The notes under the pieces are model-generated. The model worked only from the letters and a program-made list of their open reading frames with translations, did not search any database and had not been told where the DNA came from. Source: an uncultured Acetobacteraceae bacterium (GTDB lineage: Bacteria > Pseudomonadota > Alphaproteobacteria > Acetobacterales > Acetobacteraceae). Taken from it: a DNA stretch of 51,902 nucleotides. Location: positions 1 through 51,902 of the forward strand of contig CADCTL010000166.1 of assembly GCA_902805625.1 (NCBI GenBank), in the 5' to 3' direction. Positions 45,140 to 51,902 of this stretch are shown here, one piece after another. Both the position numbers and the translations under genes were made by a program. Every line of letters starts with the position of its first letter. Positions within the stretch are counted from its first letter, which is position 1.

Positions 45140-45157
45140 GGCGCCCCGCGCGGCGCC
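45140..45157. promoter_or_regulatory. GGCGCC-N6-GGCGCC inverted repeat
   Basis: This repeat of two GGCGCC hexamers lies 24 bases upstream of the winged-helix/hydrolase start, in the divergent region. It is a possible operator, but such motifs arise easily in GC-rich DNA. Confidence 0.3.
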
Positions 45158-45254
45158 GGCGGGACAGGGTCGGGCGAAAATGGACGGCATCTCAAGGAAA
45201 AACCGGGGCGGCCTTCAAGCGGCCCCCGCCGCGCCCTGGCAGTGTCGGCGCCGC

Positions 45255-45274
45255 GCCCGGGACCGGCCCCGGGC
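45255..45274. promoter_or_regulatory. GCCCGGG-N6-CCCGGGC inverted repeat
   Basis: A perfect 7-base-pair inverted repeat ends 18 bases before the ATG of the 65-residue protein and just before its ribosome site. It could be an operator for the divergent regulator or a leader hairpin. Confidence 0.35.
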
Positions 45275-45292
45275 GAGCAAAGGGAGCGCTCC

Positions 45293-45490
45293 ATGGCTGG
45301 CGCAGCAGGCAACATCGGAGTCCGCCGCCACGACGACGGCTCGTTGGACCTCGATTTCTACCGCGAGCGCGCGCGCCGGTTGCGGAGCGCGGCGCGGCGG
45401 CGGCTGTGGCGAGGTGTGCGGCGGCGCACAGCCGACGCCCTGGCGTCCGCCGTATGGGCGCCCCGACGCGAACGGCACGTCCCGGCGTGA
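45293..45490 (+). CDS. 65-residue basic microprotein (DGSLDLDFYR motif)
   Basis: ATG 45293 is preceded by AAAGGGAGC. The product has GVRRHDDGSLDLDFYRERARR, a short motif I recognise from small proteins that accompany DUF1127 genes in alphaproteobacteria. A strongly basic helix follows (RRLRSAARRRLWRGVRRR, abridged) and a C-terminal ALASAVWAP segment. The function is unknown. It lies 56 bases upstream of the SAM methyltransferase gene, separated by a stable stem-loop, and divergent from the winged-helix/hydrolase regulator. A DUF1127 gene follows 1.3 kb downstream. Confidence 0.75.
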   Translation: MAGAAGNIGVRRHDDGSLDLDFYRERARRLRSAARRRLWRGVRRRTADALASAVWAPRRERHVPA

Positions 45491-45491
45491 T

Positions 45492-45526
45492 CCGGACCAA
45501 CCGCCGCGCCCGGTTAACGGGTCCGG
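45492..45526 (+). promoter_or_regulatory. 12-bp stem-loop in the methyltransferase leader
   Basis: CCGGACC-AACCG (45492-45503) pairs with CGGTT (45511-45515) and GGTCCGG (45520-45526), leaving a seven-base loop and a four-base bulge. It sits between the microprotein stop and the GAGGAG ribosome site of the methyltransferase. It lacks a T-run, so translation control or mRNA processing is more likely than termination. Confidence 0.5.
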
Positions 45527-45546
45527 CACCGAAGAGGAGACCCAGC

Positions 45547-46659
45547 ATGAGCACCGCCGTTCTCGACGCCGCGACCGCCGCGCCCGCGCCTGCGGCCCCC
45601 GATCCCGACCGGCTGGACGCGCTCGTCGGCCGGATGCTCGGCGACCTCGGCGCCGTCTACATCCTGCCGCTGGTCCGCATCGGCGACGAGCTCGGCCTGT
45701 ACGCGGCGCTGGCGGAGGCCGGCCCGGTGACGCCCGCCGCGCTGGCCCGCCGCACCGGCGCGCAGGAGCGCCTCCTGCGCGAATGGCTTTCGGCGCACGC
45801 CGCCGCGGGCTACGTCGAGCACGACGCCGCCTCCGGTCGCTTCAGCATGACGCCGGAGCAGGCCATGGTCTTCGCCCGTTCCGACAGCCCGGCCTTCATG
45901 CTCGGCGCCTTCGAGGTGGCCTACGCCAACACGCTCGACGTCCCCGCCGTGGCGCGCGCCTTCCGCGGCGACGGGCGCGGCGCCGGCTACCACGGACGCT
46001 GCGCCTGCCTGTTCAGCGGCATCGAGCGGTTCTTCCGGCCGGGCTACGCGGCGCACCTGGTGGAGAGCTGGCTGCCGGCGCTGGACGGCGTCGTGGCGAA
46101 GCTGGAGCGCGGCGCGCTGGTGGCCGACGTCGGCTGCGGCCACGGCGCGTCCGCCATCCTGATGGCGCAGGCCTTCCCGCGCTCCCGGTTCCACGGCTTC
46201 GACTACCACGCCGCCTCCGTCGCCTGCGCGCGCGACGCGGCGGCGCGGGCGGGCGTCGCCGCGAACACGAGCTTCGAGGCCGCGGGCGCGGCCGACTTCC
46301 CTGGCAGCGGCCAGTACGACCTCGTCGCCTGCTTCGACGCGCTGCACGACATGGGCGACCCGGTGGGCGTGGCGCGGCACGTCCGCGCGGCGCTCGCCAC
46401 GGGCGGGACCTTCATGGCGGTGGAGCCCCGCGCGGGCGACCGGCTGGAGGACAACATGAACCCGGTCGGGCGGGTGTACTACGCCGCGTCCACCATGATC
46501 TGCACGCCGGTGGCGCTGGACCAGGCGCCGGACGGCCCCGCGCTCGGCGCCCAGGCCGGCCCGGCGCGGCTCCAGGCGGTGCTGCGCGAGGCCGGGTTCT
46601 CCCGCGTCCGCGTCGCCGCGGAGACGCCCTTCAACATGGTGATCGAAGCGCGGCCCTGA
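45547..46659 (+). CDS. class I SAM-dependent methyltransferase with N-terminal helical domain
   Basis: The 370-residue product has an N-terminal winged-helix-like dimerisation domain (ALAEAGPVTPAALARRTGAQERLLREWLSAH, abridged, about residues 55-90), as in O-methyltransferases and Rv2258c-type proteins. The catalytic Rossmann domain follows, with motif I ADVGCGHGASAILMAQAFP near residue 195. FHGFDYHAASVACARDAA, YDLVACFDALHDMGDP and GGTFMAVEPRAGD complete it. The substrate is unknown. GAGGAG precedes the ATG. It is the second gene of a rightward run divergent from a winged-helix/hydrolase regulator. Confidence 0.9.
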   Translation: MSTAVLDAATAAPAPAAPDPDRLDALVGRMLGDLGAVYILPLVRIGDELGLYAALAEAGPVTPAALARRTGAQERLLREWLSAHAAAGYVEHDAASGRFSMTPEQAMVFARSDSPAFMLGAFEVAYANTLDVPAVARAFRGDGRGAGYHGRCACLFSGIERFFRPGYAAHLVESWLPALDGVVAKLERGALVADVGCGHGASAILMAQAFPRSRFHGFDYHAASVACARDAAARAGVAANTSFEAAGAADFPGSGQYDLVACFDALHDMGDPVGVARHVRAALATGGTFMAVEPRAGDRLEDNMNPVGRVYYAASTMICTPVALDQAPDGPALGAQAGPARLQAVLREAGFSRVRVAAETPFNMVIEARP

Positions 46660-46747
46660 CCGAACACGGCCCGCCGCGGCCCCGGCCGGTGCGCCCCGGC
46701 CGCTGCGGGTCCTCCCCACTCGGGCGCACCCAAAGGAGCACACGACC

Positions 46748-46942
46748 ATGGCCATCGACTCGGACACGGGCGGCGCGCGCCCGAATCCCCTTGCGCGGGC
46801 CCGGCACGCCTTCTCGGCCTGGCTCGGCCGCGCGCGCGACCTGCGGGCGCTGGCGGCGCTGGACGAGCGGACGCTGAAGGACCTCGGCCCGAACCGGCAC
46901 GAGATCTCGGCCGAGGCGGCGAGGTGGCGGTGGCGGGCTTGA
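46748..46942 (+). CDS. DUF1127 (YjiS-like) small protein
   Basis: The 64-residue product has the DUF1127 core LRALAALDERTLKDLGPNRHEI near its C-terminus (abridged), preceded by a helix containing AFSAWLGRARDL. DUF1127 proteins are short, Arg-rich regulators; some bind RNA or affect phosphate and stress responses in alphaproteobacteria. A strong AAAGGAG lies ten bases before the ATG. The end of the gene overlaps the likely start of the GNAT gene by 19 bases. Confidence 0.88.
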   Translation: MAIDSDTGGARPNPLARARHAFSAWLGRARDLRALAALDERTLKDLGPNRHEISAEAARWRWRA

Positions 46943-47454
46943 TCGCCGCGGCGGCGCCGGCCGTCCGCCGCCTCGGCCGGCGCGACCTGCCGGAGGTGCA
47001 GCGCCACCTCCTGGCGCTCGGTTCGGCGGACCGGCGCAAGCGCTTCCTGTCGCCCGCCGACGACGGCGCGATCGCCGGGTACGTCGCGCGGCTGGACCCC
47101 GGCCGCACGGTGCTCGTCGGGGCGGCGGACGCGGATGGGCGCCTCATCGGGATCGCGGAAGCGCACCCCGTGGTGGACGCGCCGCGGACGGTGGAGGTGG
47201 CGGTGTCCGTCCACCCCTACCACCGGCGCGAGGGGCTCGGGCGGCGGCTCGCCGCGCGGGCCGTGGCGCTGGCCTTCGCGGAGGGCGCGGAGGCGGCGGT
47301 GTTCCTGTTCGCGCCGGAGAACCGGGCGGTCGCCGGCTTGGCGGCTTCGCTCGGGGGGCGCCTCACGGCGATGGGCTGCGCGGTCCTCACCGGGGTGCCA
47401 TCCATCGACGCCCCCACCGGGGCGGTGCCGGACGCGCTGGGACTGGCCGCCTGA
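46924..47454 (+). CDS. GNAT-family N-acetyltransferase
   Basis: The 176-residue product has a GNAT fold. RRLGRRDLPEVQRHLLAL opens it, VEVAVSVHPYHRREGLGRRLAARAV carries the acetyl-CoA loop (RREGLG) and following helix, and AVFLFAPENRAVAGLAASLGG is motif B. Substrate residues are not recognisable; the family resembles those placed beside universal-stress or phosphate genes. GTG 46924 overlaps the DUF1127 gene, suggesting coupled translation. Later in-frame starts would also keep the domain. Confidence 0.85.
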   Translation: MAVAGLIAAAAPAVRRLGRRDLPEVQRHLLALGSADRRKRFLSPADDGAIAGYVARLDPGRTVLVGAADADGRLIGIAEAHPVVDAPRTVEVAVSVHPYHRREGLGRRLAARAVALAFAEGAEAAVFLFAPENRAVAGLAASLGGRLTAMGCAVLTGVPSIDAPTGAVPDALGLAA

Positions 47455-47505
47455 GGGCGTTGTCCGCGCGCCGCCATCCGGGACCGCGGCCAAGGCGTCC
47501 ACCGG

Positions 47506-48114
47506 TCAGCCCGAAGGCGGCTGGTGGACGACCCGCAGCCCCGGCCAGCGCCGGAGCCACCCTTTCATGGCGATCCGGCGTGCGAACACCTCGCGCCGCG
47601 CGGGGTCGGCCGCGAAGGCGGGCGTCGGCCTGACGACGCCGGCGAGGAGGTCGCCCACGCCCCAGGGCGCCGCCACCTCCACCGCGCCTCCGGGGCCGAG
47701 CCTCGCCGCCACCGCCGTCGCGGTGTCCGGCCAGCGGGCCATGGCGTCGAGGGTGTCGGCGTAGGGCGCGTCGCCGTTGCGCGTCGCCATGCGCGCTTGG
47801 TTGCGGACGGACCACGGGATGCCGGGACGGGCCGCGCGGAGTTGCGCCTCGACGGCCGCGTCCTCGGCGGGGGTGGTCCGGGCGGGGTCGAACCAGACCA
47901 CATCGACGTCGCCGGGCGGGTTGGTGCCGGGGGCGAAGCCGGCGAGCGCGTCCCAGACCGGGTTGCGGAGGAAGCCGGCGCCGATCCAGGCGTCCGGCAA
48001 CCCGAGCGCCGCCACGGCGCGCAGCGGTTCGAGCAAGGCCGGGCGTGCGGCGATGAAGCGGGCGAGGCCGGCGGCGTTTCGGGCGAATGGTTCAGGGGCG
48101 GCGGGCGGGGCCAT
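47506..48114 (-). CDS. nucleotidyltransferase-like protein (NTP_transf_6, DUF925 type)
   Basis: The 202-residue product has LPDAWIGAGFLRNPVWDAL and NPPGDVDVVWFDP, where D-V-D matches the metal-binding aspartates of nucleotidyltransferases. WSVRNQARMATRNGDAPYADTLDAM (abridged) and APWGVGDLLAGVVRPTPAF follow. This order is that of the DUF925 family. The function is unknown; nucleotide transfer is inferred from the fold. It converges on the GNAT gene and follows the AIG2-like gene on the same strand by 53 bases. Confidence 0.82.
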   Translation of the reverse strand: MAPPAAPEPFARNAAGLARFIAARPALLEPLRAVAALGLPDAWIGAGFLRNPVWDALAGFAPGTNPPGDVDVVWFDPARTTPAEDAAVEAQLRAARPGIPWSVRNQARMATRNGDAPYADTLDAMARWPDTATAVAARLGPGGAVEVAAPWGVGDLLAGVVRPTPAFAADPARREVFARRIAMKGWLRRWPGLRVVHQPPSG

Positions 48115-48167
48115 CGTCAGGCAGGCTCCATCCAGCGGGGGACGCGGGCGCCGCGTGGCGAGTCCGC

Positions 48168-48590
48168 CTACAGATCCTTGGTTTCTGAGAGCCGCTCGGC
48201 TCTGCGCGACGGTTCGGGAAAGCGACCTCCGTCGCTCCAGTCCCGCGGCACCGATCCGCCTTCGCCAAGCGCTGCCCGCCACCGCGCCGCCATCCAGGCC
48301 CTTGCCCGCACCGGGCCGCGCCGCGTCTCCACCCGCACCGGCACCAGCCGGTACTGCGCCCCCTCGTAGGCCGCCAGCCGCCGCCGCGCCGCCGGCCCGG
48401 CGCGCAGCACCGCGCCCGGCGGCCTCGCGCCGGGCCGCCGCACCAGCGTCGGGTAGGGCGTGCCGCGCAGTTCGGCGCGGGCGTAGCCCTCCAGCCGCGC
48501 CGGGCGCAGCCGCCGCGCCAGCCCCCGTTCCCCCGACTGCCGCGCCAGCACCCGCGGGTCCAGCAGCGTGCCGTAGAGGAACAGCAGCAC
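48168..48590 (-). CDS. gamma-glutamylcyclotransferase/AIG2-like protein
   Basis: The 140-residue product opens with LLFLYGTLLDP, the YGTL ligand-loop motif of the GGCT/AIG2 fold. ARLEGYARAELRGTPYPTLV and RLAAYEGAQYRLVPVRVET follow, with the Glu of the YEG segment at the usual catalytic place. It may cyclise a gamma-glutamyl amine or have another activity of this diverse fold. The C-terminal 40 residues are polar and not conserved in style. GTG 48590 lies eight bases after the Bug receptor stop, so the two are probably co-transcribed. Confidence 0.82.
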   Translation of the reverse strand: MLLFLYGTLLDPRVLARQSGERGLARRLRPARLEGYARAELRGTPYPTLVRRPGARPPGAVLRAGPAARRRLAAYEGAQYRLVPVRVETRRGPVRARAWMAARWRAALGEGGSVPRDWSDGGRFPEPSRRAERLSETKDL

Positions 48591-48598
48591 GGTGGCCG

Positions 48599-49609
48599 CT
48601 ACTCCACCTGCATGCGCAGCTCCGCCACCAGCGGCCGCACCTTGGCGAGCTGGTCGCGCACCGCGGCGCCGAACTCGGCGGCGCTGTTGCCGCCCGGCTC
48701 CGCGCCCAGCTCGTTTATGCGGCGCGCGACGTCCGGGTGGCGGGCGGCGGCCGTCAGCTCCCGGTGCAGGCGCTCCAGCACCGGCGCCGGCGTGGCGGCG
48801 GGGGCGAAGAAGCCGTTCCAGCCCAGCAGCTCGATGTTGGGGAAGCCCTGCTCCCGCGCCGTCGGCACCTCCGGCAGCAGCCCGGCGCGCCGCGCGGCGA
48901 TGGTCGCCAAGGGCCGGAGCGCGCCGTTGCGGATGTGGCCGAGCGAGGAGGAGAGCTGGTCGCCGCCGAACTGGATGCGGCCCGCCAGCATGTCCTGCAC
49001 CAGCGGCGCGGCGCCGCGGAAGGGGATGTGTTCCATCCGGATGCCGGCGTCGCGCTTCAGGATCTCGCCCACGAGGTTCATCGTGCTGCCCGGCCCGGTG
49101 GAGCCGTAGAACAGGTCCGTCCGCCCCTTGGCGTGCGCCACGAACTCCGAAAGGTCGCGCGCCGGCACGGCGGGGCTCGCCAGCAGCATCAGCGGCACGT
49201 TGGCGCCCATGGTGATCGGCGCGAAGTCGCGCTCCACCGAGTGCGGCGCGCGGCCGGCGAACTCCAGCGCCGCCGTGGTGGTGGAGAAGGTCAGGTTGTG
49301 GAACAGCAGGGTGTGGCCGTCCGGCTGGGCCTTGGCCACCACGTCGGCGCCGATGGAGCCGCCGCCGCCGCCGCGGTTCTCCACCACCGCCGTCTGCCCG
49401 AGCGTTTCGCTCAGCCGCTGCGCGAAGAGCCGCGCCAGCAGGTCCGTGGTGCCGCCGGCCGGGAACGGCACGACGATGCGGACGGGTCGGGACGGGAAGG
49501 ACTCCTGCTGCGCCCCGGCCGATCGGAGGCCGGGTGGAAGGAGGCCGGCGGCGAGGCCGCTGCCCAGCAGCAGCGCCCGGCGGCCCGTGCGGCGTCGCGT
49601 TTCCACCAT
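48599..49609 (-). CDS. Bug/TctC-family periplasmic solute receptor
   Basis: The 336-residue product begins with a twin-Arg-like n-region (ETRRRTGRRALLLGSGLAAG) and signal peptide. VRIVVPFPAGGTTDLLARLF, AVVENRGGGGGSIGADVVA and MEHIPFRGAAPLVQDMLAG follow (Phe replaces Tyr in the usual PYRG). GPGSTMNLVGEILKRD is the usual middle segment. It has the expected length for a complete receptor. It is upstream of an AIG2-like gene and downstream of a SYLF gene, without TctAB. The ligand is unknown. The RRRTGRRALL start is only loosely like a Tat signal. Confidence 0.93.
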   Translation of the reverse strand: MVETRRRTGRRALLLGSGLAAGLLPPGLRSAGAQQESFPSRPVRIVVPFPAGGTTDLLARLFAQRLSETLGQTAVVENRGGGGGSIGADVVAKAQPDGHTLLFHNLTFSTTTAALEFAGRAPHSVERDFAPITMGANVPLMLLASPAVPARDLSEFVAHAKGRTDLFYGSTGPGSTMNLVGEILKRDAGIRMEHIPFRGAAPLVQDMLAGRIQFGGDQLSSSLGHIRNGALRPLATIAARRAGLLPEVPTAREQGFPNIELLGWNGFFAPAATPAPVLERLHRELTAAARHPDVARRINELGAEPGGNSAAEFGAAVRDQLAKVRPLVAELRMQVE

Positions 49610-49649
49610 TCCCGTTCCTCCCTCTCCGCCCCGGCGGCGGCGCGTGCGT

Positions 49650-50492
49650 TCAGCGCATCGGCGGCAGCGGCGTGCGCTCCACGGCCCCGCCGCGCATCGG
49701 CCCGCTGCCGAGCGTGTTGCCCGCCACCGGCGGCAGGCCGTCCGCGCCGCCGCCCGTCGGCCCCGAATAGGCCGGAGGCGGCGGAGCGACGGCCGCCGCC
49801 GCGCCGCCGCCGCTGCCGTAGCGCAGCAGCGCGGCGCGCAGCGGGTCGGCGCCCGGGTTGTGCGCTTGCATGCCCACCGCGATCTGCCGCGGCGACACGT
49901 CCTGCCGGTAGTAGGAGCGGTTCCACTCGCTGCGCGCCGCCAGCAAGGACCCTTCCAGGGTGAGGCCGGCGTAGAGGCCGCGGGCGCGGGCGAAGGCGAG
50001 GATGTCGGCGCCCACCGCCGCCGTGGTGCTCGCTTCCACCGAGCCGCCGAGCGTGGCCACCGCCAGCGACGCGTCGGCGCCGAACTTGAGCTGGTTGTCC
50101 AGCACCGCGGTCAGCGCCCGGTCGTTCATGACGAGCATGACGATCTGGAGGTCCTGGATGCCCGCCTGGAAGCCGAAGGAGCCCGACCCGATCGAGTAGA
50201 AGGCCGGCGACGACCAGGAGCCGGCGGCGTCGCGCCCCACCAGCACGCAGCCGCCGCCCTCGCCGCCGACGATGAAGCCGGCCTTGAAGATGCGCGGGCA
50301 GACCACGACGGCGCGGGCCCGGCGCAGCAGGCGGGCGGCGTTGAGCCGGTCGTTGCCGTTGCCGAAGACATCGTTGACGGCGAGCGTGGCGCGGTCCACC
50401 AGCGCCTGCTCCTCGCCGGCGCGCGGCACGCCGCCCGAGCACCCCGCGAGCGCCGCCAGCGCCAAGCCCAACCCGATCAAGCGACGGCGCAT
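49650..50492 (-). CDS. SYLF-domain (YSC84-like) lipoprotein
   Basis: The 280-residue product has a lipoprotein signal (RRLIGLGLALAALAGC, lipobox LAGC). The SYLF domain follows: ARAVVVCPRIFKAGFIVGGEGG, SPAFYSIGSGSFGFQAGIQ, and VMNDRALTAVLDNQLKFGADAS (abridged). LYAGLTLEGSLL closes the domain. SYLF domains bind phosphoinositide-type or other lipids in eukaryotes; the bacterial role is unclear. The last 60 residues are Gly/Pro-rich and probably disordered. ATG 50492 follows a CAGGGGG element. It lies 40 bases upstream of the Bug receptor gene on the same strand. Confidence 0.9.
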   Translation of the reverse strand: MRRRLIGLGLALAALAGCSGGVPRAGEEQALVDRATLAVNDVFGNGNDRLNAARLLRRARAVVVCPRIFKAGFIVGGEGGGCVLVGRDAAGSWSSPAFYSIGSGSFGFQAGIQDLQIVMLVMNDRALTAVLDNQLKFGADASLAVATLGGSVEASTTAAVGADILAFARARGLYAGLTLEGSLLAARSEWNRSYYRQDVSPRQIAVGMQAHNPGADPLRAALLRYGSGGGAAAAVAPPPPAYSGPTGGGADGLPPVAGNTLGSGPMRGGAVERTPLPPMR

Positions 50493-50565
50493 CCACACCC
50501 CCTGAAGCAGTCCCGTATCGGGGGCGAAGCTACCTGCAAGCGCCGGGGCTTCCAAGCCCGTCGGA

Positions 50566-51195
50566 TCAGGCGGGCGGCGTCCAGGGCTCCTCGTTCACCG
50601 ACGCCACCCGCCAATCGGCGCCGTGCCGCTCCAGCCGGGTCAGGCCGAGGTTGCGGACGGAGAAGCCGAAGGCTTGGTGCGCCGACAGGTCCAGCGCGTG
50701 CGCCACCGCGGCGCGGATGGAGCCGCCATGCGCCACCACGACGACGTCCTCGCCCGCGTGCCGGTCCGCCAGCCGCTCGATCACCGGCCCGACGCGGGCG
50801 CGCACGTGGGCGAAGCTCTCGCCGCCGGGCGGCTCCTCCTCGGCGCCGTGCGGCCAGAAGGGGTGCGGCGCGTGGCGCAGCCGCTCGGCCAGCGCCTCGT
50901 GCGCCAGGCCCTGCCACTCCCCCAGGTGCTGCTCGGCGAGGTCGGGCTCCTCGGCCAGTTCGGCTTCGGGGTAGCCGGCGGCGAAGACGGCGGCGGCGGT
51001 GGCGCGGGTGCGCGACAGGCCGGACACGACCCAATGCGCCGGTTGCGGCAGGCGGTACGCCAGCCAGCGGTGCAGCGCCGCCTCCTCGCGCAAGGCGGTG
51101 TCGCAGAGGGAAACGTCCATGGCGCCGTAGAGCATGGCGCGGGCGCTGGGCTCGACGAGGGCGTGGCGGATGAGGAAGAGGCGGGTGGGCTCCAT
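50566..51195 (-). CDS. histidine phosphatase family protein
   Basis: The 209-residue product has the phosphohistidine motif LFLIRHALVEP (RH at residues 10-11) and VSGLSRTRATAAAVF. EQHLGEWQGLAHE and VVVVAHGGSIRAAVA, with the second catalytic His, follow. This is the phosphoglycerate-mutase-like branch 1 fold (GpmB/CobC type). The substrate is unknown; alpha-ribazole phosphate and small sugar phosphates are typical of the group. It is upstream of the SYLF gene on the same strand by 73 bases. Confidence 0.88.
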   Translation of the reverse strand: MEPTRLFLIRHALVEPSARAMLYGAMDVSLCDTALREEAALHRWLAYRLPQPAHWVVSGLSRTRATAAAVFAAGYPEAELAEEPDLAEQHLGEWQGLAHEALAERLRHAPHPFWPHGAEEEPPGGESFAHVRARVGPVIERLADRHAGEDVVVVAHGGSIRAAVAHALDLSAHQAFGFSVRNLGLTRLERHGADWRVASVNEEPWTPPA

Positions 51196-51492
51196 GGCGC
51201 GCGGGCTTGCCGCAACGACCCGGCGCCGGCAAGCGAGCGCGGCGGCCGATCCGCTTCCGGGGCCGCCCAACGCCCGCTCGCCGCGCGCCGGCGGCATTGC
51301 CCGCCGGGATCGTGGAAACACCTCGGACTGCCCCCATCGCGGCGGACGCCCGCCCCCCCTGTGACGGGGCGCACAGCCCCGGCCGTGGGACGCGCCCAAC
51401 CTCGGCCCGCGAGATCGGGCAGCGCCCCGCCGCGACCGCGGACGGACCGCGGCGGCGGTCACGCCCTCGGCCGTCGCGGGGAGGTGCGGAAC

Positions 51493-51902
51493 ATGTCCGA
51501 TTTCGATCTCATGGTGCTGGGGCTGGCCCTCTGCCTCAGCGTGCTGCTGCCGGCGGCCATCCTGTCGCTCCGGAAGACCGTCCGCCTGCAGCGGCAATCG
51601 GTCATCCTCGACCTGCAGCACATGTTTGACATGAAGGCGAGAAACGGTGGCCAAGACAAGGTCGTCCCGTCGTTCGAGTTCGTCCGGAACAAGTATTTCC
51701 CCCACATGCTCGAATTCGACGCGGTGAAGTCGGGCATCTCCTACGGGGAGCACCACTCCCGGCAGGAGGGTAGGAAGCAAGAAAGGTCGCAGCACCCGCC
51801 CACCTCCACCTTCATCGTGTGCAGCATCCCGCTGGTGCTGCTGGTCTTCGCGTCCAGCGTGTTCGCGTTCAGCGTGATCTTCGTGACGGTGCTGCCGGTG
51901 GG
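51493..51902 (+). CDS. unknown membrane protein, N-terminal part
   Basis: GGGAGGTGCGGAAC precedes ATG 51493, and the frame stays open to the window end, giving 136 residues and no stop. It shows a first membrane helix (LMVLGLALCLSVLLPAAILSL, abridged), then a soluble stretch of about 75 residues with FEFVRNKYFPHMLEFDAV and YGEHHSRQEGRKQER. A second long hydrophobic segment (IVCSIPLVLLVFASSVFAF) runs toward the edge. Codon use is less GC-biased than elsewhere (AGA, AGG, CAA, TAT, GAA occur), hinting at a different origin. No family is recognised. Confidence 0.6.
   Translation, partial: MSDFDLMVLGLALCLSVLLPAAILSLRKTVRLQRQSVILDLQHMFDMKARNGGQDKVVPSFEFVRNKYFPHMLEFDAVKSGISYGEHHSRQEGRKQERSQHPPTSTFIVCSIPLVLLVFASSVFAFSVIFVTVLPV

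Noticed and set aside
45492-45526. SAM riboswitch upstream of the methyltransferase
   Set aside because: The single bulged stem does not match the SAM-I, SAM-II or SAM/SAH layouts I know, and there is no conserved core or pseudoknot partner.
43977-46877. A 966-codon open frame on the plus strand
   Set aside because: It runs antisense to the winged-helix/hydrolase gene and out of frame with the methyltransferase. Its product is low-complexity Arg/Gly/Ala sequence.
48599-49609. Tat substrate call for the last Bug receptor
   Set aside because: The n-region has several arginines but not the S/T-R-R-x-F-L-K pattern, so an ordinary Sec signal is as likely.

Overview
The window is a very GC-rich stretch (coding third positions almost always G or C) of an alphaproteobacterial chromosome. 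The taxonomic call is inference. GcrA, a ClpS-ClpA pair, a phasin, an aa3-type coxBA pair, PE methyltransferase and above all five solitary Bug/TctC-type solute receptors in 52 kb point to an environmental Acetobacteraceae member of the Roseomonas type. I see no rRNA, tRNA, CRISPR array, transposase, integrase or phage gene.

Layout. 1-8.2 kb: end of a Bug receptor, orphan tatA, uraD, a second Bug receptor, an SDR, corA coupled to a secreted HExxH protein, an acetamidase/formamidase, a DUF6152/DUF6644 pair and gcrA. 8.2-16.7 kb: EamA transporter, PE methyltransferase, mntH with a divergent SmtB-type metal sensor, coxB-coxA facing an NDH-2, and an SPW membrane protein. 16.8-28.6 kb: a leftward catabolic block. 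Its first run is CaiB-type CoA-transferase, quinone-oxidoreductase-like MDR, crotonase, DECR-like SDR and acyl-CoA dehydrogenase. Its second run is MFS permease, NDP-forming acyl-CoA synthetase, Bug receptor and crotonase. A rightward terC lies between them. 28.7-37.3 kb: luciferase-like oxidoreductase, DUF167, SRPBCC protein, a benzoylformate decarboxylase/Bug receptor/hydrolase operon, PPK2, an esterase and an AhpD-like protein. 37.4-42.6 kb: clpA, clpS, phasin and a D-Ala-D-Ala carboxypeptidase. 42.7-47.5 kb: a DSD1-type aldolase, then a fused winged-helix/alpha-beta-hydrolase regulator divergent from a microprotein, a SAM methyltransferase, a DUF1127 protein and a GNAT. 47.5-51.9 kb: a nucleotidyltransferase-like gene, an AIG2-like gene, a fifth Bug receptor, a SYLF lipoprotein, a histidine phosphatase and the start of an unknown membrane protein.

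How it fits together. The two catabolic runs, with ATGA or GTGA start/stop overlaps at several junctions, look like operons that import an organic acid, form its CoA thioester and carry out beta-oxidation-like steps. The benzoylformate decarboxylase is translationally coupled to a Bug receptor, which suggests uptake and cleavage of a 2-oxo acid. The metal block combines an SmtB alpha5-site sensor, a TGAACA-CG-TCTTCA palindrome and an Nramp transporter.

The least explained signals are: a two-copy intergenic element (a small hairpin followed by GTAAGNNN octamers in 8-base phase); the winged-helix/hydrolase fusion with its divergent methyltransferase and structured leader; and a reading-frame switch at the 3' end of coxA that exposes a further membrane segment. 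All promoter, operator and terminator calls are from inspection only.
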